From: a virus
Strand: one strand, 5' to 3'
DNA length: 38,265 bases
Virus record (IMG/VR): IMGVR_UViG_3300017963_000472
Coordinates: 1 to 38,265 of that record
Shown: in pieces, positions 1 through 5,674 of the stretch
Layout: each line of letters starts with the position of its first letter
How positions within the stretch are numbered: position 1 is the stretch's first letter
Translations under genes and position numbers: made by a program
Notes under the pieces: generated by a model
The model's database searches: none
Seen by the model: only the letters and a program-made list of their open reading frames with translations
Told to the model about the DNA's origin: nothing

Positions 1-382
1 ACTAATTGGCTTTGATGCAGACGAACCACATCGAGCATCAATTCCAGAAGACAAAAAATACCGGTATCGATATCCATTACTGGAATGGGACATGGGCCGC
101 GATGAGTGCATAGAGACCATCGAAAAAGCTGGTCTGTGCCTTCCAGGAAAAAGTGCCTGCTTTTTCTGCCCGAGTAGTAAACCTACCGAGATCAGGCATC
201 TGGCGAAGGTCTATCCAGACCTCGCAGAACGTGCGTTAGCAATGGAAAGAAACGCCGATCTGACAACGATCAAAGGCCTCGGTCGAAACTTTGCATGGGC
301 TGACCTGCTTTCGCAGGCAGAAATGTTTGATGATGAATTTGCTTATACCCCAGAACTAGCATGCGGTTGTTATGACGGATAG
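1..382 (+). CDS. PAPS reductase / ATP-pyrophosphatase-like protein, C-terminal part
   Basis: The reading frame is open from base 2, so the gene starts before the window and about 126 C-terminal residues are visible. The pattern is a conserved segment GFDADEPHR, then YPLLEW, then an Asp/Glu/Cys stretch and CLPGKSACFFCPSSK. It fits the C-terminal half of phage proteins of the phosphoadenosine phosphosulfate reductase superfamily, where a CxxC pair follows the nucleotide-binding domain. The SGGKDS-type P-loop expected at the N-terminus lies outside the window and cannot be checked. Phage members are often linked to nucleotide or DNA modification, but the substrate here is unknown. The internal ATG at 92 is not the start, because the conserved residues extend upstream of it. 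Confidence 0.7.
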   Translation, partial: LIGFDADEPHRASIPEDKKYRYRYPLLEWDMGRDECIETIEKAGLCLPGKSACFFCPSSKPTEIRHLAKVYPDLAERALAMERNADLTTIKGLGRNFAWADLLSQAEMFDDEFAYTPELACGCYDG

Positions 383-384
383 AT

Positions 385-450
385 ATGAACATTGAACCAG
401 GCGGAAGAATCAAGGCTGTCCCTGCTCTCTCGGAGGTGGCATATCAATGA
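385..450 (+). CDS. possible 21-residue leader peptide
   Basis: A 21-codon frame starts three bases after the preceding stop and ends in an ATGA overlap with the next start at 447. The overlap is the arrangement seen at many real junctions in this phage. The peptide has no recognisable feature and no strong Shine-Dalgarno. It could be a translational-coupling leader or chance. Confidence 0.25.
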   Translation: MNIEPGGRIKAVPALSEVAYQ

Positions 451-779
451 ACCTAAACCAAAAACCCCCAAAGCGGGAGAAGCGCCGCGCCTTTGATGTC
501 GGCCACATGCAGGGCTCTTTGGAAGTGGTCGAGCTAATTGGCGACGGCCCGCGCGACACTCACCCGGAAACCGGCAAGCGGCGAAGCCGGAGTGTTTTCT
601 GGTATCTGGTCGAGTGCGACTGCCGCGAAGTTGAGATTATGAATCAGGACCAGTTAATGGGCGGAAAGGCCATGTGTACCAGTTGCGAGCGAGAGAAGCG
701 GCTAAAGCCACCCAAGCCCAGGAAGCCGGCTGAACCGCTACCGGAAGAGGTGGCAAATGCGTTGAGGGGGAGGTGGTAA
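447..779 (+). CDS. small Cys-rich zinc-ribbon-like protein
   Basis: This 110-residue protein starts after a strong ribosome-binding site (TCGGAGG about 10 bases upstream). Its middle part reads WYLVECDCRE followed about 20 residues later by CTSCEREK. This matches the degenerate CxC...CxxC ribbon common in phage proteins and in the DNA-binding arms of HNH/AP2-type proteins. The N-terminus is strongly basic and the C-terminus is Pro/Lys-rich. A nucleic-acid-binding role is plausible; no catalytic motif is seen. Its stop codon overlaps the next start as TAATG. Confidence 0.65.
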   Translation: MNLNQKPPKREKRRAFDVGHMQGSLEVVELIGDGPRDTHPETGKRRSRSVFWYLVECDCREVEIMNQDQLMGGKAMCTSCEREKRLKPPKPRKPAEPLPEEVANALRGRW

Positions 780-845
780 TGAGCATAGGCCAATCTGCAA
801 ACCAGCATCAAGCGTATTTGATGAGGCGCATCCGAGAGTTGGAAG
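779..845 (+). repeat. module repeat R1 (second copy 9515-9581)
   Basis: Sixty-seven bases encoding the N-terminus MSIGQSANQHQAYLMRRIRELE recur at 9515-9581 with four mismatches, in the same orientation and reading frame and again at the very start of a gene. After this point the two proteins are unrelated, so the repeat behaves as an exchangeable 5' module. Confidence 0.95.
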
Positions 846-1366
846 CTGAAAACGAGTGGCTGAAGAAAGGCAAGTGTATCAACGGCGATGAAGCAGACAA
901 GCGAATTCTGGAGCTGGAGGCCAAGGTCGAGCAATACAAAGAGCTAATCACAGCAAAGGATGACATGCTGCTGGATGCCCACAAACTTGAATCCGAACTG
1001 GAAGAACAGTCCCGGCTTGTCGGTATGGGTGCAGAGCGCGAGGCCGCGCTGGTGGCCGAGAACGAGCGGCTGCGCGAAGAGAACGAACGTCTCCGCGCCG
1101 AGGAACCAAAGGTGGTTCCTAGCGATTATCAAACGGAATCAGCAGAAGTGTCCGTGCCAGTCGATGATGAACGTGACGAAATCAGCAAAGAGAACGAGCG
1201 GCTGCGCGCTCAGATAGACGAAATGTCCGGCACCTACACCAGCAAGCAGTCGGTGATTGATGACGCCGAGCGGTGGCGCAAGGCTTGTGAACTCGGATAC
1301 ATCAGAGAGCATTACATCAGAGAAATCGACACGGCGAAGAAGCAAGATGATGAAAAGAAGTTGTGA
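779..1366 (+). CDS. modular coiled-coil protein, cassette family
   Basis: The start is set at the ATG at 779, which overlaps the upstream stop as TAATG behind GGGGGAGGTGG; the GTG at 773 is less likely. The 195-residue product is almost entirely predicted coiled coil with repeated ENERL heptads. It is a patchwork of modules found elsewhere in the window: MSIGQSANQHQAYLMRRI (also at 9515), ELEEQSRLVGMGAERE (also at 12546), SDYQTESAEVSVPVD (also at 8848) and MSGTYTSKQSVIDDAER (also at 11317). It ends in KKQDDEKKL, a variant of the family's usual QGDE tail. The build recalls the Ea22-like proteins of lambdoid phages; the function is unknown. Confidence 0.75.
   Translation: MSIGQSANQHQAYLMRRIRELEAENEWLKKGKCINGDEADKRILELEAKVEQYKELITAKDDMLLDAHKLESELEEQSRLVGMGAEREAALVAENERLREENERLRAEEPKVVPSDYQTESAEVSVPVDDERDEISKENERLRAQIDEMSGTYTSKQSVIDDAERWRKACELGYIREHYIREIDTAKKQDDEKKL
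989..1072 (+). repeat. module repeat R2 (second copy 12546-12629)
   Basis: An 84-base segment encoding an ESELEEQ-RLVGM-AEREAAL-AENE-L block recurs at 12546-12629 with only scattered substitutions. A third, decayed protein-level copy (EQSHIIGISAEREIVED) lies at 8636-8707. The reading frame is preserved in all three. Confidence 0.9.
1121..1164 (+). repeat. module repeat R3 (second copy 8848-8891)
   Basis: Forty-four bases recur at 8848-8891 with three mismatches, all at third codon positions and all synonymous (TAT/TAC, ACG/ACA, TCA/TCG). The shared peptide is SDYQTESAEVSVPVD. In this copy it sits between coiled coils. In the other it links a Cys-cluster domain to a different helical domain. 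Confidence 0.93.
1218..1274 (+). repeat. module repeat R4 (second copy 11317-11373)
   Basis: Fifty-seven bases encoding NEMSGTYTSKQSVIDDAER-like sequence recur at 11317-11373 with two mismatches. In both genes the module precedes the C-terminal segment, which then diverges. Confidence 0.95.
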
Positions 1367-1607
1367 TGATTGTGAGTTTTACAGAGCCAGCCATTGTCGT
1401 AGATACCCGTGGGAAAGTCTTACTCCGAATACATACTGGTGCGGCGAGTTCAGGCCGCGTGATAAGCCAGCCGCCCCAGAGCGGAAGCGGCTGTACTTCA
1501 AGCGGCTTCATTACCTTCCGGGTGATGTCATGGTGGTCAAGCTGCTTGATGCCGGAGACCCTGATGCCGAGCTTTGGGAGAAGGTAAGAGGGCAGGATGA
1601 TGAATGA
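1347..1607 (+). CDS. Cys-cluster protein (CGEFRPR family)
   Basis: The start at 1347 (ATGATG) overlaps the end of the upstream coiled-coil gene, giving 86 residues. The longer frame from 1257 lies inside the upstream gene and lacks a ribosome-binding site. The N-terminus has CDDC, a further Cys before RRYP, and a final Cys in WCGEFRPRD. This spacing suits a small metal-binding cluster common in bacterial and phage small proteins. Two paralogues sit at 8704 and 10488. The C-terminal PDAELWEKVRGQDDE is shared with 10488-10805. The stop region supplies the start of the next gene (GATGATGAATGA). The function is unknown. Confidence 0.7.
   Translation: MMKRSCDDCEFYRASHCRRYPWESLTPNTYWCGEFRPRDKPAAPERKRLYFKRLHYLPGDVMVVKLLDAGDPDAELWEKVRGQDDE
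1440..1459 (+). repeat. module repeat R5 (copies 8806-8825, 10611-10630)
   Basis: Twenty bases encoding CGEFRPR are identical at 1440, 8806 and 10611. All three lie at the end of the Cys-cluster domain of the three paralogous genes. Confidence 0.93.
1566..1596 (+). repeat. module repeat R6, gene-end cassette (second copy 10755-10785)
   Basis: Thirty-one bases encoding AELWEKV(R/G)GQ recur at 10755-10785 with one mismatch. The copy ends in GAGGGCAGG, which codes for the C-terminus and also serves as the Shine-Dalgarno of the next gene. Confidence 0.93.
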
Positions 1608-1785
1608 CCGGCAAACTTATGGCCGGGAATGCGGCAAGTCCCAGCTGCAAAAACGCCTGCTAGGAAAGGCGCTTGACGAAGGCAAACGAGTATTTGTTGT
1701 GGGGCTTGAGCTGTCAACAATTCAGCGAAGAAGGGGTCGGCTTACGTTAATCAAACGTGTAGATGGAGGGCAGAGTGATGAGTAA
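1597..1785 (+). CDS. small basic protein of unknown function
   Basis: A 61-62 residue product (ATG at 1597 or 1600) overlaps the preceding stop and follows GAGGGCAGG. It is rich in Arg and Lys (RLLGKALDEGKR, STIQRRRGRLTLIKR). The second half reads like a short beta-hairpin or nucleic-acid-binding element, but no family is recognised. It ends in the recurrent GGQSDE tail, whose bases supply the ribosome-binding site and ATG of the next gene. The small size keeps confidence moderate; the shared junction architecture supports it. Confidence 0.6.
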   Translation: MMNDRQTYGRECGKSQLQKRLLGKALDEGKRVFVVGLELSTIQRRRGRLTLIKRVDGGQSDE

Positions 1786-2083
1786 ATTAGATGACTGGTA
1801 TGACCCCGAAGTATATCAGGATGTAATTCTTGCTCAGGAGGTTATTGATGAGCTGCGAAAGTGCATCCGGGAGTTGGAGGCAGAATATGCGGCGTTGCTT
1901 GATAGAGCAGAGCGGCACAGAAAAACCAACTTATACATGCTTGAAGAAAACGAGCGGCTGAAAAATCAGTGCCGCGACAAAGCACAGCGCATCCGGGAGT
2001 TGGAGGAAAAAAACGAACGGCTGCTCAAAAACAACGAGGTACTACAGGAAGCAATCATATTCGCAACAGGAAACATGCTATGA
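1778..2083 (+). CDS. coiled-coil protein, cassette family
   Basis: The start is placed at the ATG at 1778 (MSKLDDWYD), which has GGAGGGCAG upstream and overlaps the previous stop; the in-frame ATG at 1763 lies upstream of that Shine-Dalgarno. The 101-residue product is a near-continuous coiled coil (CIRELEAEYAALLDRAE, EENERLKNQ, RIRELEEKNERLLK). No enzymatic motif is seen. It belongs to the same family as the genes at 779, 8704, 9512, 11497 and 12318, but shares only heptad-level sequence with them. Confidence 0.65.
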   Translation: MSKLDDWYDPEVYQDVILAQEVIDELRKCIRELEAEYAALLDRAERHRKTNLYMLEENERLKNQCRDKAQRIRELEEKNERLLKNNEVLQEAIIFATGNML

Positions 2084-2113
2084 GCGATAAGACAATATGG
2101 AAGGAAGAGAAAA

Positions 2114-2398
2114 ATGACCGACCTAACGGACTTGTATAAGATCACAATTATCGAAGAAAGCACAAACGTCATCTCTCGTGTCTCCAGCGTCAGAGTTGAT
2201 GACAAGCTGGAGACTGCAATCTTCATCCATACCAAGGTTCAGCCAGAAGATGAGCTAGTTTCAACGATTGAAGCAAAAAATCTTTCAGAACTAGCTCACA
2301 ATCATATTGAGTTAGTGACATTAATGGAGAAGAAACTCGCTGAACAAAAAATCGATTACAATAAGTCCGAAATATTCGGCAAACTCGCGCAAAACTGA
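2114..2398 (+). CDS. hypothetical protein upstream of the ribozyme
   Basis: This 94-residue protein has a good ribosome-binding site (GGAAGGAAGAG before ATG). The N-terminal half alternates hydrophobic and polar residues (YKITIIEEST, SRVSSVRVDD, AIFIHTKV), suggesting a small beta-sheet domain. The C-terminal half is helical and charged. No family is recognised. Its last sense codon and stop (AAC TGA) lie inside the 5' strand of stem I of the hammerhead ribozyme at 2393, so ribosomes terminating here could unfold the ribozyme, and cleavage would leave this mRNA with a defined 3' end. Confidence 0.6.
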   Translation: MTDLTDLYKITIIEESTNVISRVSSVRVDDKLETAIFIHTKVQPEDELVSTIEAKNLSELAHNHIELVTLMEKKLAEQKIDYNKSEIFGKLAQN

Positions 2399-2451
2399 CT
2401 GAAGAGCTGGTGAAACTCCAGCGAAACTTACTGCAATAGTAAGTCTCAGTT
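2393..2451 (+). ncRNA. type I hammerhead ribozyme
   Basis: All expected elements are present in the correct order. Stem I 5' strand AACTGA (2393-2398) pairs perfectly with TCAGTT (2446-2451). The core is CTGAAGA (2399-2405). Stem II is GCTGG/CCAGC (2406-2410/2418-2422) with a 7-base loop and the canonical G10.1-C11.1 pair. GAA (2423-2425) follows. Stem III is ACTTACT/AGTAAGT (2426-2432/2438-2444) with loop GCAAT and the canonical A15.1-U16.1 pair. The cleavage triplet is GTC (2443-2445). Cleavage is predicted after C2445. Both ends enter through stem I, so the topology is type I. No invariant core base is missing. Hammerheads are known in some phage genomes; their role there is unsettled. Confidence 0.92.
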
Positions 2452-2686
2452 CCCTCGTGGCCCCTAGGCGACGGCTCCAATGAGGGAAGCCCGCATCGTA
2501 TATAAGGATTGGGGGACGTAAAGGCGATGCAGCTGGGTAGGAGTCAGACTACCCAGTAGCGCGATATATATTAAGTGACATATACGTAGCGCTGCGTATA
2601 CCGAGTGGACCCAGAAGTGGTGCCAGAAGACACTCGCCGGATGCAGGTAACCGGCACTCTACATACACCAGCTAAGGAGCAAAACC
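2446..2686 (+). ncRNA. structured RNA downstream of the hammerhead (unknown class)
   Basis: About 240 bases without a credible coding frame lie between the predicted cleavage site and the next start. I can pair six further stems: TTCCCTC/GAGGGAA (2450-2456/2482-2488, competing with the edge of stem I), GCATCG/CGATGC (2493-2498/2525-2530), CTGGGTAG/CTACCCAG (2533-2540/2549-2556), TATACG/CGTATA (2581-2586/2595-2600), CGAGTG/CACTCG (2602-2607/2631-2636) and GCCGG/CCGGC (2636-2640/2651-2655). The stems follow one another almost without gaps, which is dense for an ordinary leader. It may be a free RNA released by the ribozyme, or the 5' leader of the 673-residue gene. It matches no RNA class I recognise. 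Confidence 0.7.
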
Positions 2687-4708
2687 ATGCTAGCTGAACC
2701 AGCCCAACAGTTGATGGATTTCGTCCCGTTCCGGGATATGATGAACGAACACTTCAAAACGGTAATGGATGACAATGAGCTTTACGAAGTTGATGTCTCG
2801 AAGGAAGAAATGTGGGATACGTATCTCAACTCTTTTCCGCCGGGAACGAACCCGATATTTCGTGAACGCACTGAACATGATTGTTCCTGTTGCCGCACTT
2901 TTATCCGTGATTTGGGCAACGTGGTTGCTATTCACGATGAAAAAGTTATAACCATCTGGGAAATCGACAATCTCGAAGAGCCATATCACACAGTTGCACA
3001 GAAAATGGACGAACTGATTCGTTCAAAACCAATTCGTTCAGTTTTCTATCACTATCAGAATAAAGTAGGCACTCATCACAATCGTGAAGACATGGGTGAT
3101 CACATTCATACATGGAATCACTTTTATTGCGAACTAAATAATCGTCATGTAGTTCACAAAGCTGCATTAGCTACGAAACGTGGGCACGAAACTTCATTAA
3201 AAGAAGTCACACTACGTTCGCTACGTGAAATTACAGTCGATGCAGTCGAAACAGTACTTGATCTTATCAAACAAGGTTCGCTGTATCGCGGAGAAGAACA
3301 TCGCACAAAAGTTAGCTCATTTCTGACATTTAAACGTTATTTCGATACTCTTGCTGCTGACAAAAAAGAACTATTTGCATGGTCAATTCAAAATTCAAAT
3401 GCAGCTATCCGTAACACAGTTATCGGAACATTGCTGGTTGACTTATCTGAAGGCGTAGACCTTGATACGGCAGTAACATCATTTGAGCAAAAAGTTGCTC
3501 CTACTAATTACAAACGACCTAAAGCTCTTATCACACCTAAGATGGTGCGAGCAGCTGAAAAGAAAGTTAAAGAACTGGGTCTCACAGATTCTCTACCACG
3601 ACGACATGCCAAGGTATCTGATCTAACTATCAACGCAGTTCACTGGGCTGATCGTTCAGTTAAACGTGAAATGTCTGTATTTGACGAAATGGCTCAGCAG
3701 GCTCATACAACTCAGAAAGATCTTTCTAAAGTTGAAAAAGTATCTATCAAACATTTCATTCAAGAAATTTTGCCAAACACTACTTCTCTTGAAGTAATGA
3801 TGGAAAACCAACATGTTAGTAACTTGATGAGCTTACTTGCTCCAGTATATCCGGATGCTAAACCACTATTTCACTGGGACAGCAATTTTTCCTGGACATA
3901 TAACGGTGAAGTAGCTGACTCAATCAAAGAACGAGTTAAAGCTGCTGGTGGCACAGTTACTGGCCTCATGAGAGCATCACTTGCTTGGTTTAACTATGAT
4001 GATTTGGACATTCATGTTCAAACACCAGCTGGCGATCATATTTATTACGGTAACAAGAGTACCAAACACGGCGAGCTTGACGTAGATATGAATGCTGGAA
4101 GTGGTAAATCACGTAACGCAGTTGAAAACGTTACATGGGGAACAAAATCCAATCTACAAGAAGGTCGCTACAGAATCTGGGTTAATAATTTCCAGAAACG
4201 AGAAACTGAAGATATTGGATTTACAGTTGAACTGGAATATGGAGGTGTAATACACACATTCCATTACAACAAAGATGTTCCTGATAATGGCAATGTTGTT
4301 GTAGCTGAATTTGATTTCACATATAAAGAAGGCATCAAATTCCGCAAATCATTGCAATCTACCGCAGCTCCACGAACTGAATGGGAAATAACTACAACAA
4401 AGTTTACACCAGTTCGTATGGTCCTTAACTCTCCTAATTATTGGGGAGAACAAGGAATCGGAAACCATCATTTCTTTTTTATCCTTGATGGTTGTCGTAA
4501 CCCAGATTCAGTTCGTGGATTCTTCAATGAATATTTACGCTCAGATTTAACTGATCATCGTAAAGTTTTCGAAACACTCGGTGCAAAAATGAAAGCACCA
4601 TATGACGAAGAACAGCTAAGTGGACTTGGTTTCTCATCCACTCAGCGTAATGAACTGATTTGCCGCGTCAAAGGCACGTTTAACCGCACTGTAAAGGTAC
4701 AATTCTAA
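2687..4708 (+). CDS. large conserved phage protein with YfaP/DUF2135-like domain
   Basis: This 673-residue protein has AAGGAG upstream of its ATG. The N-terminal ~110 residues include HDCSCCRTF, a possible metal-binding Cys cluster. Residues ~120-400 are helical. Residues ~430-550 contain LDIHVQTPAG, IYYGNK, GELDVDMNAGSG, ENVTW and GRYRIWVNNF; this resembles the DUF2135/YfaP beta domain, where an Asp-rich stretch suggests metal binding. The last ~100 residues (FFFILDGCRNPDSVRGFF) look like a separate conserved tail. I recall similar long proteins next to a homologue of the following gene in other phages, but no function. Its leader is the ribozyme-released RNA. Transcription probably continues into 4708, as the stop and start overlap. 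Confidence 0.75.
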   Translation: MLAEPAQQLMDFVPFRDMMNEHFKTVMDDNELYEVDVSKEEMWDTYLNSFPPGTNPIFRERTEHDCSCCRTFIRDLGNVVAIHDEKVITIWEIDNLEEPYHTVAQKMDELIRSKPIRSVFYHYQNKVGTHHNREDMGDHIHTWNHFYCELNNRHVVHKAALATKRGHETSLKEVTLRSLREITVDAVETVLDLIKQGSLYRGEEHRTKVSSFLTFKRYFDTLAADKKELFAWSIQNSNAAIRNTVIGTLLVDLSEGVDLDTAVTSFEQKVAPTNYKRPKALITPKMVRAAEKKVKELGLTDSLPRRHAKVSDLTINAVHWADRSVKREMSVFDEMAQQAHTTQKDLSKVEKVSIKHFIQEILPNTTSLEVMMENQHVSNLMSLLAPVYPDAKPLFHWDSNFSWTYNGEVADSIKERVKAAGGTVTGLMRASLAWFNYDDLDIHVQTPAGDHIYYGNKSTKHGELDVDMNAGSGKSRNAVENVTWGTKSNLQEGRYRIWVNNFQKRETEDIGFTVELEYGGVIHTFHYNKDVPDNGNVVVAEFDFTYKEGIKFRKSLQSTAAPRTEWEITTTKFTPVRMVLNSPNYWGEQGIGNHHFFFILDGCRNPDSVRGFFNEYLRSDLTDHRKVFETLGAKMKAPYDEEQLSGLGFSSTQRNELICRVKGTFNRTVKVQF

Positions 4709-5100
4709 TGAACATGTTTGAAGAAGCATCACGCTTGAAACTGCGTTTTCCATCACCGAAAGGTGCATTGACCGTTGAAGATCTTTGGGATCTGCCACTT
4801 ACTTCTACGCGAGCAGCATCACTAGATCTGGTTGCTAAGACAGTAAATCGTAGCTTGAAAGAACTGGATGAAGAATCTTTCGTAACTCCTGGTTCCAAAG
4901 CCAATACTGAAGAAACTCTGAAACTTGATATTCTCAAGCACGTAATTGCTGTTCGTCTTGAAGAGAACAAGCAACATCGTCTTGCGCTTGAAAATAAGAA
5001 AAAGAAAGAGCGCATCATGGAGATCATCAACACGAAAGAAGACGAAGCACTTGGTGCTAAGTCTCTTGACGAACTGCGTGATATGTTAAATGCCCTCTAA
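4708..5100 (+). CDS. conserved phage coiled-coil protein
   Basis: The ATG overlaps the upstream stop by one base (TAATG). The 130-residue protein begins with a compact motif (RLKLRFPSPKGALTVEDLWD, then PLTST) and ends in a charged helix rich in Lys and Glu. The ending EDEALGAKSLDELRDMLNAL is helical and amphipathic. The pattern FPSPxGxLTVEDLWDLPL is familiar from conserved hypothetical proteins of many tailed phages, where it accompanies a gene like its upstream neighbour. The two probably act together. No catalytic motif is visible. Confidence 0.75.
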   Translation: MNMFEEASRLKLRFPSPKGALTVEDLWDLPLTSTRAASLDLVAKTVNRSLKELDEESFVTPGSKANTEETLKLDILKHVIAVRLEENKQHRLALENKKKKERIMEIINTKEDEALGAKSLDELRDMLNAL

Positions 5101-5302
5101 GATGCATCCAATTGTCGAAGAGCAACTAAAAATTGATAGAGCTAAGCGACATAGGGAAACAATATTACGTAGATGGCAAAATGAAATGTTTACAACGTTA
5201 AACATGATTGCTGTTCTTTCTGAAGATTCTGGCCGCATGATGCGCGATGAAGCGAAAGCTCTTGTCCAGAAAATTTACAAAGATATAGATGAGTTTACGT
5301 GA
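5090..5302 (+). CDS. small hypothetical helical protein
   Basis: The frame overlaps the end of the previous gene by 11 bases. A second ATG at 5102 lies just after the upstream stop and is an equally possible start. The 66-70 residue product is charged and helical (EEQLKIDRAKRHRETILRR). No domain is recognised. It is the last gene before the second structured intergenic region. Confidence 0.6.
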   Translation: MPSKMHPIVEEQLKIDRAKRHRETILRRWQNEMFTTLNMIAVLSEDSGRMMRDEAKALVQKIYKDIDEFT

Positions 5303-5445
5303 TATAGCTACCCCAGCGGGCGGTGGGGCTAATAACACCCGCAGTGGTCACTGAGACCCTCTTCTCCTGCAGAGCAGGGACATCACGCTCAGGGAAACCA
5401 CCGAAGAAACCACGAGACGGTTAGTCCCGGCATGCTAGGCCGGGC
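5303..5445 (+). ncRNA. structured intergenic RNA region (candidate regulatory RNA)
   Basis: There is no credible gene. Pairings seen: CCCCA/TGGGG (5311-5315/5324-5328) interleaved with GCGGG/CCCGC (5316-5320/5338-5342), which must be a pseudoknot or two alternative hairpins; GTGGT/ACCAC (5344-5348/5397-5401); CTGAG/CTCAG (5351-5355/5388-5392) enclosing CCTGC/GCAGG (5366-5370/5374-5378); and CCCGGC/GCCGGG (5426-5431/5439-5444). The last hairpin sits just upstream of the Shine-Dalgarno at 5453, where it could regulate the HTH gene. I found no hammerhead core and no T-run. Confidence 0.5.
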
Positions 5446-5463
5446 ATGACTCAGGAGACCTCC

Positions 5464-5637
5464 ATGAATCGCGGCGAAGATCATCACAGTGCGCAGCTGA
5501 CAGAAGCGAAAGTACGTGCAATGCGTCGTCTTGCTGATCAAGGATGGAACGCAGGTTGTTTATCTCGTGCATATAAAGTGTCTTATAACACTGCATGGGA
5601 TGTAATTAATTACCTTACATGGAGACATGTACGATGA
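5464..5637 (+). CDS. small helix-turn-helix DNA-binding protein
   Basis: The start is set at 5464 because AGGAG lies seven bases upstream of it; the ATG at 5446 is upstream of that site and inside a hairpin. The 57-residue product reads SAQLTEAKVRAMRRLADQ, then SRAYKVSYNTAWDVINYLTW, then RHVR. It matches the small HTH found in phage regulators and in the DNA-binding tails of HNH endonucleases (AKLTExDVxxIR...S...I..G.TW.HV). It probably binds DNA. No nuclease domain is attached. The long structured leader suggests post-transcriptional control. Confidence 0.75.
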   Translation: MNRGEDHHSAQLTEAKVRAMRRLADQGWNAGCLSRAYKVSYNTAWDVINYLTWRHVR

Positions 5638-5674
5638 ACGACCTGTCCCCTTTTCCCTCATTGGAGAATAAGCT

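Noticed and set aside
1030-1110. Tandem repeat or CRISPR-like array from repeated GAGAACGAGCGGCTG units
   Set aside because: The units are in-frame ENERL heptads of coiled coils with irregular spacing and no spacers.
2080-2139. 19-residue frame in ATGA overlap with the coiled-coil gene
   Set aside because: The junction looks right, but the frame overlaps the start of the better supported 2114 gene and has no other support.
2446-2686. tRNA or group I intron in the structured region
   Set aside because: No acceptor/T-arm arrangement or CCA end, and no recognisable intron core; stems are mostly local hairpins.
5303-5445. Second hammerhead, HDV-like or twister ribozyme
   Set aside because: No CTGANGA plus GAAA core is present, and the stem order does not match the HDV nested pseudoknot. 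Twister could not be matched with confidence.
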